This document shows, piece by piece, positions 1-7,513 of a DNA stretch of 30,395 nt. The notes beneath the pieces were generated by a model. That model saw nothing but the letters and a program-made list of their open reading frames with translations. It had not been told where the DNA came from and did not search any database. The position numbers were made by a program, and so were the translations under genes. The stretch is from assembly GCA_022574315.1 (NCBI GenBank), contig JACZSH010000004.1, positions 1 to 30,395 on the forward strand. Reading direction: 5' to 3'. Numbering within the stretch: the stretch's first letter is position 1; each line of letters opens with the position of its first letter. The DNA is from Chloroflexota bacterium (GTDB taxonomy: Bacteria; Chloroflexota; Dehalococcoidia; Dehalococcoidales; RBG-16-60-22).

Positions 1-148
1 TCCAGGTGGTAGCTTAAAATACCGGCTCCGTGGGACTGACCAGCATAGGACAGAAGAGTCTTTTTGGCCTGTCCCCAAAGGTTGTACAATCTTTAAAGTT
101 AGCGTTGCCGGTAAAATTCATCTATCTCATCCCCTTTATCCCCCCATT

Positions 149-176
149 TTGCTCATCCCTGGGAAAATGCTAGAAT
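149..176 (+). promoter_or_regulatory. Putative promoter of the folate genes
   Basis: TAGAAT at 171-176 is a good -10 box, with a weak -35 (TTGCTC, 149-154) 16 bp upstream. It lies about 40 bases before the folP start. The rest of 1-217 shows no convincing gene; a short GGACAG/CTGTCC inverted repeat (48-53 with 69-74) may belong to the end of the preceding transcription unit. Confidence 0.4.
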
Positions 177-217
177 AATAGGCAGGATTCAACCCCTGAA
201 TTTTTTGAGGGATACCA

Positions 218-1078
218 TTGGAGCAAGCTGAACTAACCATGCCCGCCACCGACTGCGGTAACACCGTTTTCCGCTGGGGAGAGCGCACTTACCTCATGGG
301 CATCTGCAACCTCAGCCCGGAGTCTTTCTCCGGGGACGGTCTGGGTGGTGACGTTGAGGCCACCCTGGCACAGGCACGGCGCATGGTAGCGGAGGGGGCG
401 GATATTATCGACGTCGGCGGCGAGTCCACCCGACCCGGCACCGGTCCGGCATCCATTACTGATATGGACGACGAGCTGCGCCTGGTTATCCCCGCCATAG
501 AGCGGCTGGCCGCCGAACTGCCCGTACCCATCAGCATAGACACCTACAAGTCCGGCGTCGCCCGCCGTGCCGTCGAGGCCGGCGCCGCCATGATTAACGA
601 TATCTGGGGACTGCAGCGCGACCCGGTACTGGCGGCAGTGGCCGCCGGGGCCGGCGTGCCCGTCATCCTGATGAGCAACCAGCGCGACAGGCCGGTTGAC
701 GACATCATGCCGGCGGTAATCGCCGACCTTGAGCGCGCCATAAAGCAAGCGGAGCAGGCCGGTGTTCCTCCACCAAACATCATCGTCGACCCCGGTATCG
801 GCTTCGGCAAGACTCTGGAGCAGAATCTGGAGATTATCCGCCGCCTCGCCGAGCTTAAATCGCTGGGTAAACCCATTTTGTTGGGCACTTCCCGGAAATC
901 GATGATTGGCCGGGTGCTGGACCTGCCCGCCGACCAGCGACTGGAAGGGACGGCGGCCACGGTGGCTATCGGCGTCGCCAACGGTGCCGATATCATGCGG
1001 GTGCACGATGTGAAGGAGATGGCGCGCCTCTGCCGGATGAGTGATGCTATAATACGAAGGAGGACGATTAGTGACTGA
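218..1078 (+). CDS. folP: Dihydropteroate synthase
   Basis: Condenses 6-hydroxymethyl-dihydropterin pyrophosphate with p-aminobenzoate to give dihydropteroate in folate synthesis; cytosolic. The 286-residue TIM-barrel protein shows the family motifs in order: MGICNLSPESFSGDG (residues 27-41, pterin and phosphate binding), DVGGESTRPG (65-74), SIDTYKS followed by INDIWG, DPGIGFGKT near 190, GTSRKSMIG near 225 and the C-terminal RVHDVKEM. Length is normal for the family. I chose the TTG at 218 because GAGG lies 7 bases upstream; the in-frame ATG at 239 is an alternative with no good ribosome site. It overlaps folK by 8 bases, so the two are translationally coupled. One unit with folK and the PTPS gene supplies consecutive folate steps. 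Confidence 0.95.
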   Translation: MEQAELTMPATDCGNTVFRWGERTYLMGICNLSPESFSGDGLGGDVEATLAQARRMVAEGADIIDVGGESTRPGTGPASITDMDDELRLVIPAIERLAAELPVPISIDTYKSGVARRAVEAGAAMINDIWGLQRDPVLAAVAAGAGVPVILMSNQRDRPVDDIMPAVIADLERAIKQAEQAGVPPPNIIVDPGIGFGKTLEQNLEIIRRLAELKSLGKPILLGTSRKSMIGRVLDLPADQRLEGTAATVAIGVANGADIMRVHDVKEMARLCRMSDAIIRRRTISD

Positions 1079-1556
1079 AACGATGACGGTATATCTTGGA
1101 CTGGGCTCAAATTTGGGCGACCGCCAGGAAAACCTGGACCGGGCGCTGGATTATCTCTCTCAGCGACTGCGGTTAGGCAAGGTATCGCCGGTTTACGATA
1201 CCGAACCGCTCGGCGATACTGACCAGCCCCACTTCCTCAACATGGTCTGCCAGGTGCTCACTTACCTGGAGCCAACCGCCCTGCTCACTCTGGTCAAGGG
1301 TATTGAAAAAAAGCTGGGACGGACCGGTAAGTCCGGCGCTCCCCGCCCCATCGATATTGATATTCTTCTCTTCGGCGAGCAGGTAATCGATACCCCTGAC
1401 CTGGTCATTCCCCACCCCAAAATGACCGACCGGGCTTTTGCCCTCATTCCCCTCGCCGAGATTGCCCCCGACCTGGTTCACCCCGTCAGCGGCCAGACCA
1501 TCAAGCAGTTGCTCCGGGACATGACCGAAAAACAGGGCGTTTTAAAGCTGGAATAA
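1071..1556 (+). CDS. folK: 2-amino-4-hydroxy-6-hydroxymethyldihydropteridine pyrophosphokinase
   Basis: Transfers pyrophosphate from ATP to 6-hydroxymethyl-dihydropterin, giving the substrate of FolP. The 161 residues contain the HPPK signatures: LGLGSNLGDRQENL at the N terminus, VYDTEPLG and QPHFLNMV in the substrate loops, then APRPIDIDILLFG with the Mg-ATP-binding acidic residues, and IPHPKMTDRAFALIPL towards the end. The start is GTG at 1071, inside the end of folP, preceded by AAGGAGG with 7-base spacing; an ATG four codons later (1083) is possible. No dihydroneopterin aldolase (FolB) domain is fused to it, which matters because the next gene may replace FolB. Confidence 0.95.
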   Translation: MTETMTVYLGLGSNLGDRQENLDRALDYLSQRLRLGKVSPVYDTEPLGDTDQPHFLNMVCQVLTYLEPTALLTLVKGIEKKLGRTGKSGAPRPIDIDILLFGEQVIDTPDLVIPHPKMTDRAFALIPLAEIAPDLVHPVSGQTIKQLLRDMTEKQGVLKLE

Positions 1557-1568
1557 TCGGGAGGCAGC

Positions 1569-1937
1569 ATGTACGAGATATCCGTGGAGAAGCATTTTGA
1601 CGCCGCCCATTTCCTGCGCGGTTACCGGGGCAAGTGCGAGGCGCTGCACGGGCACCGTTTCAAAGTCGTCGCCCGGGTGAGCGCCGCCGGACTTGACGAC
1701 GTCGGCATGGCTTACGATTTTACCGAACTCAAGCGGCACCTGGACGATATCCTGGCCGCTTACGACCATACCTGCCTCAACGATGTCCCGCCCTTTGATA
1801 AGATAAACCCGACCTCGGAAAATATCGCCGCCGCTATTTACCGGCAGCTTGATTCCAAACTGGCCGACCCGGTCACCATCTCCGGCATTGAGGTCTGGGA
1901 ATCCCCCCACACCTGGGTGACCTATCGTCCCGGTTAA
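1569..1937 (+). CDS. 6-pyruvoyltetrahydropterin synthase family protein, PTPS-III type
   Basis: A 122-residue T-fold protein of the PTPS/QueD family. Zinc-ligand histidines are visible as AAH (H14) and LHGH (H27, H29), and the active-site motif is C23-E24 in KCEALHGH. Canonical QueD and PTPS use the cysteine alone. Members in which a glutamate replaces or accompanies the cysteine (PTPS-III) are known to convert dihydroneopterin triphosphate directly to 6-hydroxymethyl-dihydropterin and to replace FolB, notably in Chloroflexi. Position 12 bases after folK and behind folP supports that role, as no FolB gene is seen here. The ATG at 1569 follows GGGAGG closely. The alternative is a preQ0/queuosine-pathway QueD; the retained cysteine means that activity cannot be excluded. 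Confidence 0.88.
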   Translation: MYEISVEKHFDAAHFLRGYRGKCEALHGHRFKVVARVSAAGLDDVGMAYDFTELKRHLDDILAAYDHTCLNDVPPFDKINPTSENIAAAIYRQLDSKLADPVTISGIEVWESPHTWVTYRPG

Positions 1938-1939
1938 AC

Positions 1940-1981
1940 CAACCGGTTGTTTTGACTGTCGGGAGGGATTTATGATATTCT
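1940..1981 (+). promoter_or_regulatory. Putative promoter and palindrome upstream of the E1 genes
   Basis: TTGACT (1952-1957) and TATTCT (1976-1981) are separated by 18 bp and lie about 75 bases before the E1 alpha start. A 10-bp palindrome, CAACCGGTTG (1940-1949), ends two bases before the -35, and a second, GGGATATCCC, lies just after the -10 near 1984. Either could be an operator; this is inference from position only. Confidence 0.4.
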
Positions 1982-2055
1982 ACGGGATATCCCTGACCGG
2001 ATTTCCGTTATCAGCCCCGATTAAGTAACCAGTCTGTTTACGAGAGGAGAGCAAG

Positions 2056-3033
2056 ATGGAATTGACTAAGGAAAATCTCCTGGATATGTACCGCCAGATG
2101 GTGACTATCCGCCTCTTCGAGCAAAATCTAATGCACTACGCCGGGGAAGGACACGTCCCGGGTACCGGCCACGTCTCCATCGGCGAGGAAGCCATCGCCG
2201 TGGGTGCCTGCCGCGCCCTGGCGCCCCAGGACTATATCATCTCCACCCACCGCGCCCACGGCCACCTTATCGCCCGCGGCACCCACATCCCCACCATGCT
2301 TGCCGAGGTCTTCGGCAAAGCCACCGGCTGCACCGGCGGCAAGGGTGGCTCGATGCACCTCTCCGATTTCGACCGCAATATCCTGGGCACCAACGGCATC
2401 GTCGGCGGCGGCATCAATATCGCCGGCGGCGTCGGCCTGACCATCAAGATGAAGAAAACCGACCAGGTCTCGGTCTGCTTTTTCGGTGACGGCGCCAGCA
2501 ACCGCGGCGTCTTCCACGAAGGATTCAACCTGGCCTCGCTGTGGAAAATACCCGTCGTCTACATCTGCACCAATAACCAGTACGCCATGACACTCCCCCT
2601 GTGCAAAAACTGCGCCAACCAGGATATCTCCGCCCGCGCCACCGCCTATGACATGCCCGGCCTCCGCGTGGACGGCACCGATGTTATCGCCGTCTATGAA
2701 GCCGTCTCGGGTGCCCTGGAACGGGCGCGCCAGGGCGGCGGCCCCAGCTTAATCGAGATTATCGCTTTCCGCCTGCAGGGACACAGCATGCGCATGGATG
2801 CCATGCCCGATGGTTCGAGCTACCGACCGGAGGGCGAGATTGCCGACTGGTGGGATAACAAGGACCCGATTAAGATTTTCCGGGAAAAACTGTACGGCCT
2901 CGGCTACCTGGACGACGAGGTTGCCGCCACGCTCGAGGCGGCCGCCAAGAAAGATATCGACGAGGCAACCGAGTTTGCCCTGAACAGCCCGGAACCCAAG
3001 CCGGAATCAATTTACGAATGGATTTACGCATAA
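2056..3033 (+). CDS. Thiamine pyrophosphate-dependent dehydrogenase E1, alpha subunit
   Basis: Alpha subunit of an alpha2beta2 2-oxoacid or acetoin-type dehydrogenase E1, which decarboxylates its substrate on TPP. The 325 residues show HRAHGH (65-70), GKGGSMH (95-101) and the TPP/Mg motif that starts GDGASN (144-149) and ends in NN (173-174), then the conserved loop RLQGHSMRMDA. Length fits the AcoA/PdhA family. The ATG follows GAGGAG with 6-base spacing. The beta subunit follows after 15 bases. No E2 or E3 gene is present on either side, so the substrate (pyruvate, acetoin or a branched-chain acid) cannot be fixed from context and I give no symbol. Confidence 0.9.
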   Translation: MELTKENLLDMYRQMVTIRLFEQNLMHYAGEGHVPGTGHVSIGEEAIAVGACRALAPQDYIISTHRAHGHLIARGTHIPTMLAEVFGKATGCTGGKGGSMHLSDFDRNILGTNGIVGGGINIAGGVGLTIKMKKTDQVSVCFFGDGASNRGVFHEGFNLASLWKIPVVYICTNNQYAMTLPLCKNCANQDISARATAYDMPGLRVDGTDVIAVYEAVSGALERARQGGGPSLIEIIAFRLQGHSMRMDAMPDGSSYRPEGEIADWWDNKDPIKIFREKLYGLGYLDDEVAATLEAAAKKDIDEATEFALNSPEPKPESIYEWIYA

Positions 3034-3048
3034 GGAAGGAGGTCCCCG

Positions 3049-4026
3049 ATGGCTCAACGCCAGATAAGCTATCGTGAAGCCGTAGCTGAAGCGATAATAG
3101 AAGAAATGACCCGTGACGACCGGGTTTTCCTCATGGGAGAGGATATCGCCGTGGTCGGCGGCGCTTTTGGCGCCACCAAGGGAATACTCGCCGCCTTTGG
3201 CGAAGAAAGAGTCATGGACACCCCTATCTCGGAAACAGCCATCGTCGGTTACGCCGTGGGTGCCGCCATGACCGGGCTGAGACCCGTGGTCGAGATAATG
3301 CGCTGCGACTGGATGACGATATGCATGGATGAAATCGTTAACCAGGCCGCCAAGATGCGCTACTTTACCGCCGGCCGACCGGAGATGGCCATGGTTATCC
3401 GCACCGCCACCGAGGGTGGTATCGGCCTGGGCGCCCAGCACTCGCAGAGCTTCGAAGCCTGGTTCGCCCACATCCCCGGCCTCAAGGTCGTCATGCCTTC
3501 CACGCCTTATGACGTAAAGGGACTGCTGAAATCAGCCATCCGCGACCCCAACCCGGTGATATTCATGGAGCCCATTATCCTTTACGGGACGAGCGGTCCG
3601 GTGCCAAAGGAAGACTACACCATCCCACTCGGGCAGGCCGATGTGAAACGGGAAGGGAAAGACGCCACCATCGTCTGCTGGGGAGCGGTTACTTCCCGCG
3701 TCATGAATGCCGCCAAAATGCTGGCTGACGAAGGTATCGATACCGAGGTAATCGATATCCGCACCATCCGTCCCCTGGACATCGAGGCCATTCTCGCTTC
3801 CGTCCGGAAAACGGGCCGGCTGGTGGTGGCGCACGAGGCCAACAAGACGGGCGGTTTTGGAGCCGAAATTGTGGCTCAGGTGCAGGAAAAAGCCTTTGAC
3901 CACCTGGACGCGCCCATCCAGCGCGTGGCCGCCAACGACGTGCTCATCCCGATAAACCGCAACCTGGAGCTGATGGTGCTGCCCCGCGAGGAGCAGGTTA
4001 TCGCCGGCGTCAAAGCCGTTTTATAG
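3049..4026 (+). CDS. Thiamine pyrophosphate-dependent dehydrogenase E1, beta subunit
   Basis: Partner of the preceding alpha subunit. The 325 residues start with SYREAVAEAI, followed by MGEDIAVVGGAFGATKG, then DTPISETAIVGYAVGAAM with the TPP-activating glutamate, QAAKMRYFT, and a C-terminal transketolase-like domain (RTIRPLDIEAILASVRKTGRLVVAHEA). This is the full family length. A strong ribosome site (AAGGAGG) lies 8 bases before the ATG. It is the last gene before a low-complexity AT-rich spacer and a convergent transketolase gene, so an E2 acyltransferase must be supplied from elsewhere or the enzyme works in another context. Confidence 0.9.
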   Translation: MAQRQISYREAVAEAIIEEMTRDDRVFLMGEDIAVVGGAFGATKGILAAFGEERVMDTPISETAIVGYAVGAAMTGLRPVVEIMRCDWMTICMDEIVNQAAKMRYFTAGRPEMAMVIRTATEGGIGLGAQHSQSFEAWFAHIPGLKVVMPSTPYDVKGLLKSAIRDPNPVIFMEPIILYGTSGPVPKEDYTIPLGQADVKREGKDATIVCWGAVTSRVMNAAKMLADEGIDTEVIDIRTIRPLDIEAILASVRKTGRLVVAHEANKTGGFGAEIVAQVQEKAFDHLDAPIQRVAANDVLIPINRNLELMVLPREEQVIAGVKAVL

Positions 4027-4090
4027 CTTTTATAGTTTTATAGCTTTAAAGTTTACAGTTTTATAACTCTATAACTTTATAACTTCAAAT
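4023..4090. repeat. Degenerate AT-rich octamer tandem repeat
   Basis: The spacer between the convergent E1 beta and transketolase genes consists of about eight degenerate 7-9-base units resembling YTTTATAR, with the left units ending in TATAG and the right units in TATAA. It is sharply AT-rich against a GC-rich background. It contains no obvious GC hairpin, so it is not a classical terminator; bidirectional transcript ends may fall here. Confidence 0.6.
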
Positions 4091-4097
4091 TATCCGG

Positions 4098-6194
4098 CTA
4101 TTGGCCGTTCAGTTTACGTTTCACCGTCTCCGCCAGCTGGCCGGAGGACAGGCCAAACTGGTTGGTCAGTTCCTGGTAAGTCGCCGAGTGAATAAAGCGG
4201 GGTCGGCCGTTTTCATCCATCACATTGATTGGCAGCAGCCGGGTCATCTCCACCGGCTCCTTAAGTCGACTCAGCGCTCTCTGGCAGGCTGCCCAGATGT
4301 AGCCGTTATTCTGCTCGGCGATTATCACCCGTTTTCCGGAGCGGTAGAGGTCGAGCAGTTGTTTTTCGTCAATCGAAGGCATATCCACCACCCCGCACTT
4401 TATCCCCGCCGACTCCAGTTCGGCAGCCGCGGAGAGCGCCTCATGGACACCGCGCCCGCTACTGACGATAACCGCCTTATCGTCCGGACTTTCCTTGACC
4501 GCGTACCCCCGGCCGAACTCGAAGCGGAAGTCAGCGTCGTAAATCACCGCCGACGGGGCGCGCATGATTCTCAGGTAGACCAGCCCCTTATTCCCGGCCA
4601 TTATCCATTTCATAATCGCCAGCAACTGGTTGGGGCAGGAAACATCGATTACTTTCACATGGGCGATATTGTCGAAGATAATGATATCGTCGTTCCCCAT
4701 GTGGGTAGCGCCGTTGGTGTTCGTCTCGAAATTCGGTGCCGTAGCCACAAAGGTCAGGTCAAGACCGTGCCCTTCGTTCAGCCAGCCGCCCTCGGTGGCA
4801 ATTGCCTCCATTCTCTCCTGGTAGCCGATGGCGATTCTCCGCAGCACCCGCCAGTCGAAAAACGGGCAGAAGGTACTCGTCCAGGCGTTATAACCCATCA
4901 CCGCCCACGCCTCGCCGATATTCATCATGTTGGGCTCGGCCACGCCCACGTTAATCGCCCTCCCCACATCCACGAAACCCACCCCCGGCTCCAGACCGCT
5001 GGTTGACGCCAGGTCGGCGTCGATAGATACCACCCGGCTATCCCGGGCAAAAACTTTCATCGCCGCGGTGATAACGGCGGCGGCAGCATACTCCCTGGTT
5101 TTGTCCATCTCGGGAAGCTGACTGGCGTCGTAATCTATCTGCTTGTTTCGCTTCGGCGCCCGTCTGGTCTGCACCGACACCACTACCGGCTTAACCTCAG
5201 TCGCTTTATTATTCGAGATGACGACTTCCAGGTTCATCTGCCTCGCCCTGGCTGCCAGTTCCTCACTGACTTTCTGGCCGCCATCTTTTCCTGCCAGTCC
5301 GTTAAAGAAATCCAGAAACTCGGCCACCCGGTCCAGCCGCCGCTGTTTGTGCAGGCTGATTTCCTGGTCCACCAGGGCATCGGTGTAAGTCACTTTGTGG
5401 CCAATGGTGAAATTGGAAAAACCGCCGTACCCTTTCCTGGTCCGGCAGATTATCGCCGTTGGTTTTCCTTCCCGCGGCGCGTATTTGAACGTCTGGAGCG
5501 CTTCCATGACCGTGCCGTACTGGGTGCCGTCCACGTTGAAGACCCGCCAGCCAAAACACCCGAACCTCTTGTCCAGATCGAGCATCGGGAAAATCAATTG
5601 CTTGGTATCGTCCAGCTGGCCGGCGTTTTTGTCCACCAGCACACACAGGTTATCCAGTTTCTTATAGCTGGAGAACATGACCGCCTCCCAGATTAGCCCC
5701 TCCTGAAGCTCCCCGTCCCCGGTCAGGCAGTACACATCGTAACCGGGATTTCTCTTCCCCACCATGGCAAATCCCTGGGCGACACCCAGCCCCTGCCCCA
5801 GCGGCCCGGTGGAAATGTGAATACCGGGTAGTATCGGGCCCGGATGTCCGTTGAGAATACTGGCGGCGCCCCGCGAGTTCTTCAACACCGACCGGTCGAA
5901 ATAGCCCAGGTCGGCGTAGACGGAAGCCACCGGCGCCACGGCGTGCCCTTTACTCAGGACGAACATGTCCTGCCCGCGCTGCGTCGGGTTGGCCACGTCA
6001 AAGCGCATTGTCCCTCCGTAGTACAGGGACACCAGGGGAATAGTCGCCGAAAAGGCACCCCCGATGTGTATGCTCCGGTCTATGGCGTCCCGGCACTGCT
6101 CCAGGGTGATAATGCGTATATCGGTATCTTTGATTTCCAGGAGTCTGGTCAGGCCGTGGCGACTGAGGTATCCGTTGGTTTCGGTAACGGTCAT
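4098..6194 (-). CDS. Transketolase-like TPP enzyme, full length
   Basis: A 698-residue protein with both halves of a transketolase in one chain. The N-terminal TPP domain has SKGH (81-84), GHP (116-118), STGPLGQGL (128-136) and the GDG motif TGDGELQEG (158-166). A charged linker near 340 leads to the pyrimidine-binding domain with GVAEPNMMNIGEA, which holds the catalytic glutamate, and then a transketolase C domain. Classical transketolases move two-carbon ketol units between sugar phosphates; this sequence diverges in the active-site loops, so the substrate is uncertain. The ATG has GGAGG 7 bases upstream. It is third in an operon behind the predicted selenoprotein and the C_GCAxxG_C_C protein (22-base gap), a partnership I cannot explain. 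Confidence 0.85.
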   Translation of the reverse strand: MTVTETNGYLSRHGLTRLLEIKDTDIRIITLEQCRDAIDRSIHIGGAFSATIPLVSLYYGGTMRFDVANPTQRGQDMFVLSKGHAVAPVASVYADLGYFDRSVLKNSRGAASILNGHPGPILPGIHISTGPLGQGLGVAQGFAMVGKRNPGYDVYCLTGDGELQEGLIWEAVMFSSYKKLDNLCVLVDKNAGQLDDTKQLIFPMLDLDKRFGCFGWRVFNVDGTQYGTVMEALQTFKYAPREGKPTAIICRTRKGYGGFSNFTIGHKVTYTDALVDQEISLHKQRRLDRVAEFLDFFNGLAGKDGGQKVSEELAARARQMNLEVVISNNKATEVKPVVVSVQTRRAPKRNKQIDYDASQLPEMDKTREYAAAAVITAAMKVFARDSRVVSIDADLASTSGLEPGVGFVDVGRAINVGVAEPNMMNIGEAWAVMGYNAWTSTFCPFFDWRVLRRIAIGYQERMEAIATEGGWLNEGHGLDLTFVATAPNFETNTNGATHMGNDDIIIFDNIAHVKVIDVSCPNQLLAIMKWIMAGNKGLVYLRIMRAPSAVIYDADFRFEFGRGYAVKESPDDKAVIVSSGRGVHEALSAAAELESAGIKCGVVDMPSIDEKQLLDLYRSGKRVIIAEQNNGYIWAACQRALSRLKEPVEMTRLLPINVMDENGRPRFIHSATYQELTNQFGLSSGQLAETVKRKLNGQ

Positions 6195-6216
6195 TGCTTT
6201 ACCTCCGTTTACCCTA

Positions 6217-6729
6217 TTATTCAGGGCGGGGAAGCAGGTCTTCTGCCTGTATCATTTCCGCCATCCAGCGGGCGGCTTTACCCACCACCTCCGGACAGTG
6301 AACGGTGTGTGCCCCGGCCTGGTGGAATTTCTCAGCCTCTGCCGGGTCGGCAAGATAGTAAAACCTGCCCATAAGCTTGGTCTGAATATCACGGCAAACC
6401 ACGGAACCGTATTCCTGGATAAAGTGGTCGTGGAACTTTCTGACCAGCTCCTGAGTCCGCACCCGGACACCCTGCGTATCGTCAAAATGCTCCCGGTCCC
6501 TGCCCCATAGCCAGCTCAACATCAGTATCGCCCCGGAGTAAGCGCCGCAGCTGCCGTCGGTGGCCGAACCACCCCCGCCGGCCAGGCCGGTGGCCGCCTT
6601 GAAGATATCATCGTTCCTGATGCCCATGGCGTCCTGGAGGGCGGCGATGACACACTGGCCGCAGCCCCGGAAATCTCGCTCGTATTGCTTGCCCAGTTCA
6701 TAGGCTTTCTCGGCGATGTTTTCGGCCAT
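6217..6729 (-). CDS. C_GCAxxG_C_C family protein
   Basis: A 170-residue protein with the cysteine pattern defining this family: GCGQC (C23, C26), GSCGAYSGA (C61), VVCRDIQ (C112) and HCPEVVGKAARW (C145), with a glycine-rich stretch before C61. The function of the family is unproven; the conserved cysteines suggest a redox or metal-binding role. The ATG sits directly after GGAGGA, which is too close, but AAGGA lies about 10 bases away; no better start exists because the upstream gene ends 18 bases before. It lies between the selenoprotein candidate and the transketolase in one operon, so it may take part in the same redox chemistry. Confidence 0.85.
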   Translation of the reverse strand: MAENIAEKAYELGKQYERDFRGCGQCVIAALQDAMGIRNDDIFKAATGLAGGGGSATDGSCGAYSGAILMLSWLWGRDREHFDDTQGVRVRTQELVRKFHDHFIQEYGSVVCRDIQTKLMGRFYYLADPAEAEKFHQAGAHTVHCPEVVGKAARWMAEMIQAEDLLPRPE

Positions 6730-6747
6730 TCCTCCGGTTTCCTTATA

Positions 6748-7434
6748 CTATGCCTCTTCGTATTTTCTGACTAACTCCTCGCTGTACGGTGCCCTTCTCC
6801 CCTGGCAATGCTCCCGCTGGCACAGCTGGCAGCTCTCGAATTTATCGGCGTTCGGGAAAAATATACCCGACACTGATTTAATCGGTATCATCAGGCATCT
6901 GTCGGTCAATCTGACCCCGATTGACTCCTCGACATCGCCAAAAATAGAGAACAGGGGTTTCTGCTGCGTCAGCGGCCAGACATTCGCGGCTCCAGAACCT
7001 GGAGCCATCCTCGCCATCTGTCAGCAGGCGTGCCGTTCCTTCAGGTAATCGTGAAGATAGTCCAGCGCCGAGCGGGTCACCAGTTCTTTTATCTGGTCCA
7101 TGAAATAGTAGCGCATCATTTCACTGGTCGGGATATTAATGGCGTCTATCTCCCGCCCGCAGGTAACCACGTAAGGGAAAACTTCTTCCGCCTGGTCCAG
7201 GTTAACCCGTAGGACGTGGCTGGTAAACTCGACTCCCTTAATGGTCACCGTGTCCCCGTTTTTGTTTTCCACGGTGGCCATTTCAAAGATGGCCTTGGGC
7301 CTGGCCGTTGTATTGGCTATCTCAACCAGCTCCCCCAGCATCTTCATAACGTCATCGTTTCGATTTTTTAATCTCAGTTTTTTCAATACCGCGTCAAGGT
7401 CTATCTTGACCGGAATGTTATCTAATACTGCCAC
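6748..7434 (-). CDS. Vitamin B12-dependent methionine synthase activation-domain protein, predicted selenoprotein (in-frame UGA)
   Basis: Read through the UGA at 7023-7021, this is one 228-residue protein; stopped there, it splits into frames of 137 and 89 residues that lie in the same frame. The joined chain matches the MetH activation-domain family, which binds AdoMet and reductively reactivates corrinoid. The first part has FPYVVTCGREID and the helix ending LKERH; the second has RMAPGSG (the RxxPGY-like AdoMet motif), SVSGIFFP and the tail CQLCQREHCQGRRAP (C-x2-C-x4-C). Neither half is a complete domain. The predicted Sec138 follows Cys137 and lies just before RMAPGSG. The second half has ATG at 7017 but no ribosome site. 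A SECIS-like hairpin follows the UGA. The GTG start at 7434 has AAAGGAG at 7-base spacing. A nonsense mutation or sequencing error is the alternative. Confidence 0.78.
6988..7006 (-). promoter_or_regulatory. SECIS-like hairpin downstream of the in-frame UGA
   Basis: On the coding strand GGCTCCAG-GTT-CTGGAGCC forms a perfect 8-bp stem with a 3-base loop. It begins 14 bases after the UGA, and the apical GGU lies about 22 bases after it. Bacterial SECIS elements are hairpins immediately after the UGA with G-U in the apical loop; the apical AGGUUCU resembles AGGUCU of E. coli fdhF. No U tract follows, so it is not a terminator. The bulged U of the E. coli element is paired here. Confidence 0.7.
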
Positions 7435-7457
7435 ATTCTCACTCCTTTCCTGTCTCC

Positions 7458-7466
7458 ATTATACCA
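7458..7466 (-). promoter_or_regulatory. Extended -10 promoter of the selenoprotein operon
   Basis: The coding strand reads TGGTATAAT, a perfect -10 hexamer (7463-7458) with an extended TG. A -35 is weak (TTCGTA, 19 bp upstream). The predicted transcript would start near 7451 and reach the ribosome site of the GTG start at 7434, so the three-gene operon is separate from the replication operon upstream. Confidence 0.6.
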
Positions 7467-7513
7467 GTCTCCCCGTCCCGGATACGAACCTACCCGCCGT
7501 GGAGCCGTTAGCT

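Noticed and set aside
6988..7006. Hairpin as an intrinsic terminator
   Set aside because: The stem is followed by GCGAAUG, not a U tract, and it lies inside coding sequence of a conserved motif.
6748..7017. Separate 89-residue gene starting at the ATG 7017
   Set aside because: It begins four bases after the UGA in the same frame, has no ribosome site, and encodes only the second part of an activation domain whose first part is directly upstream.
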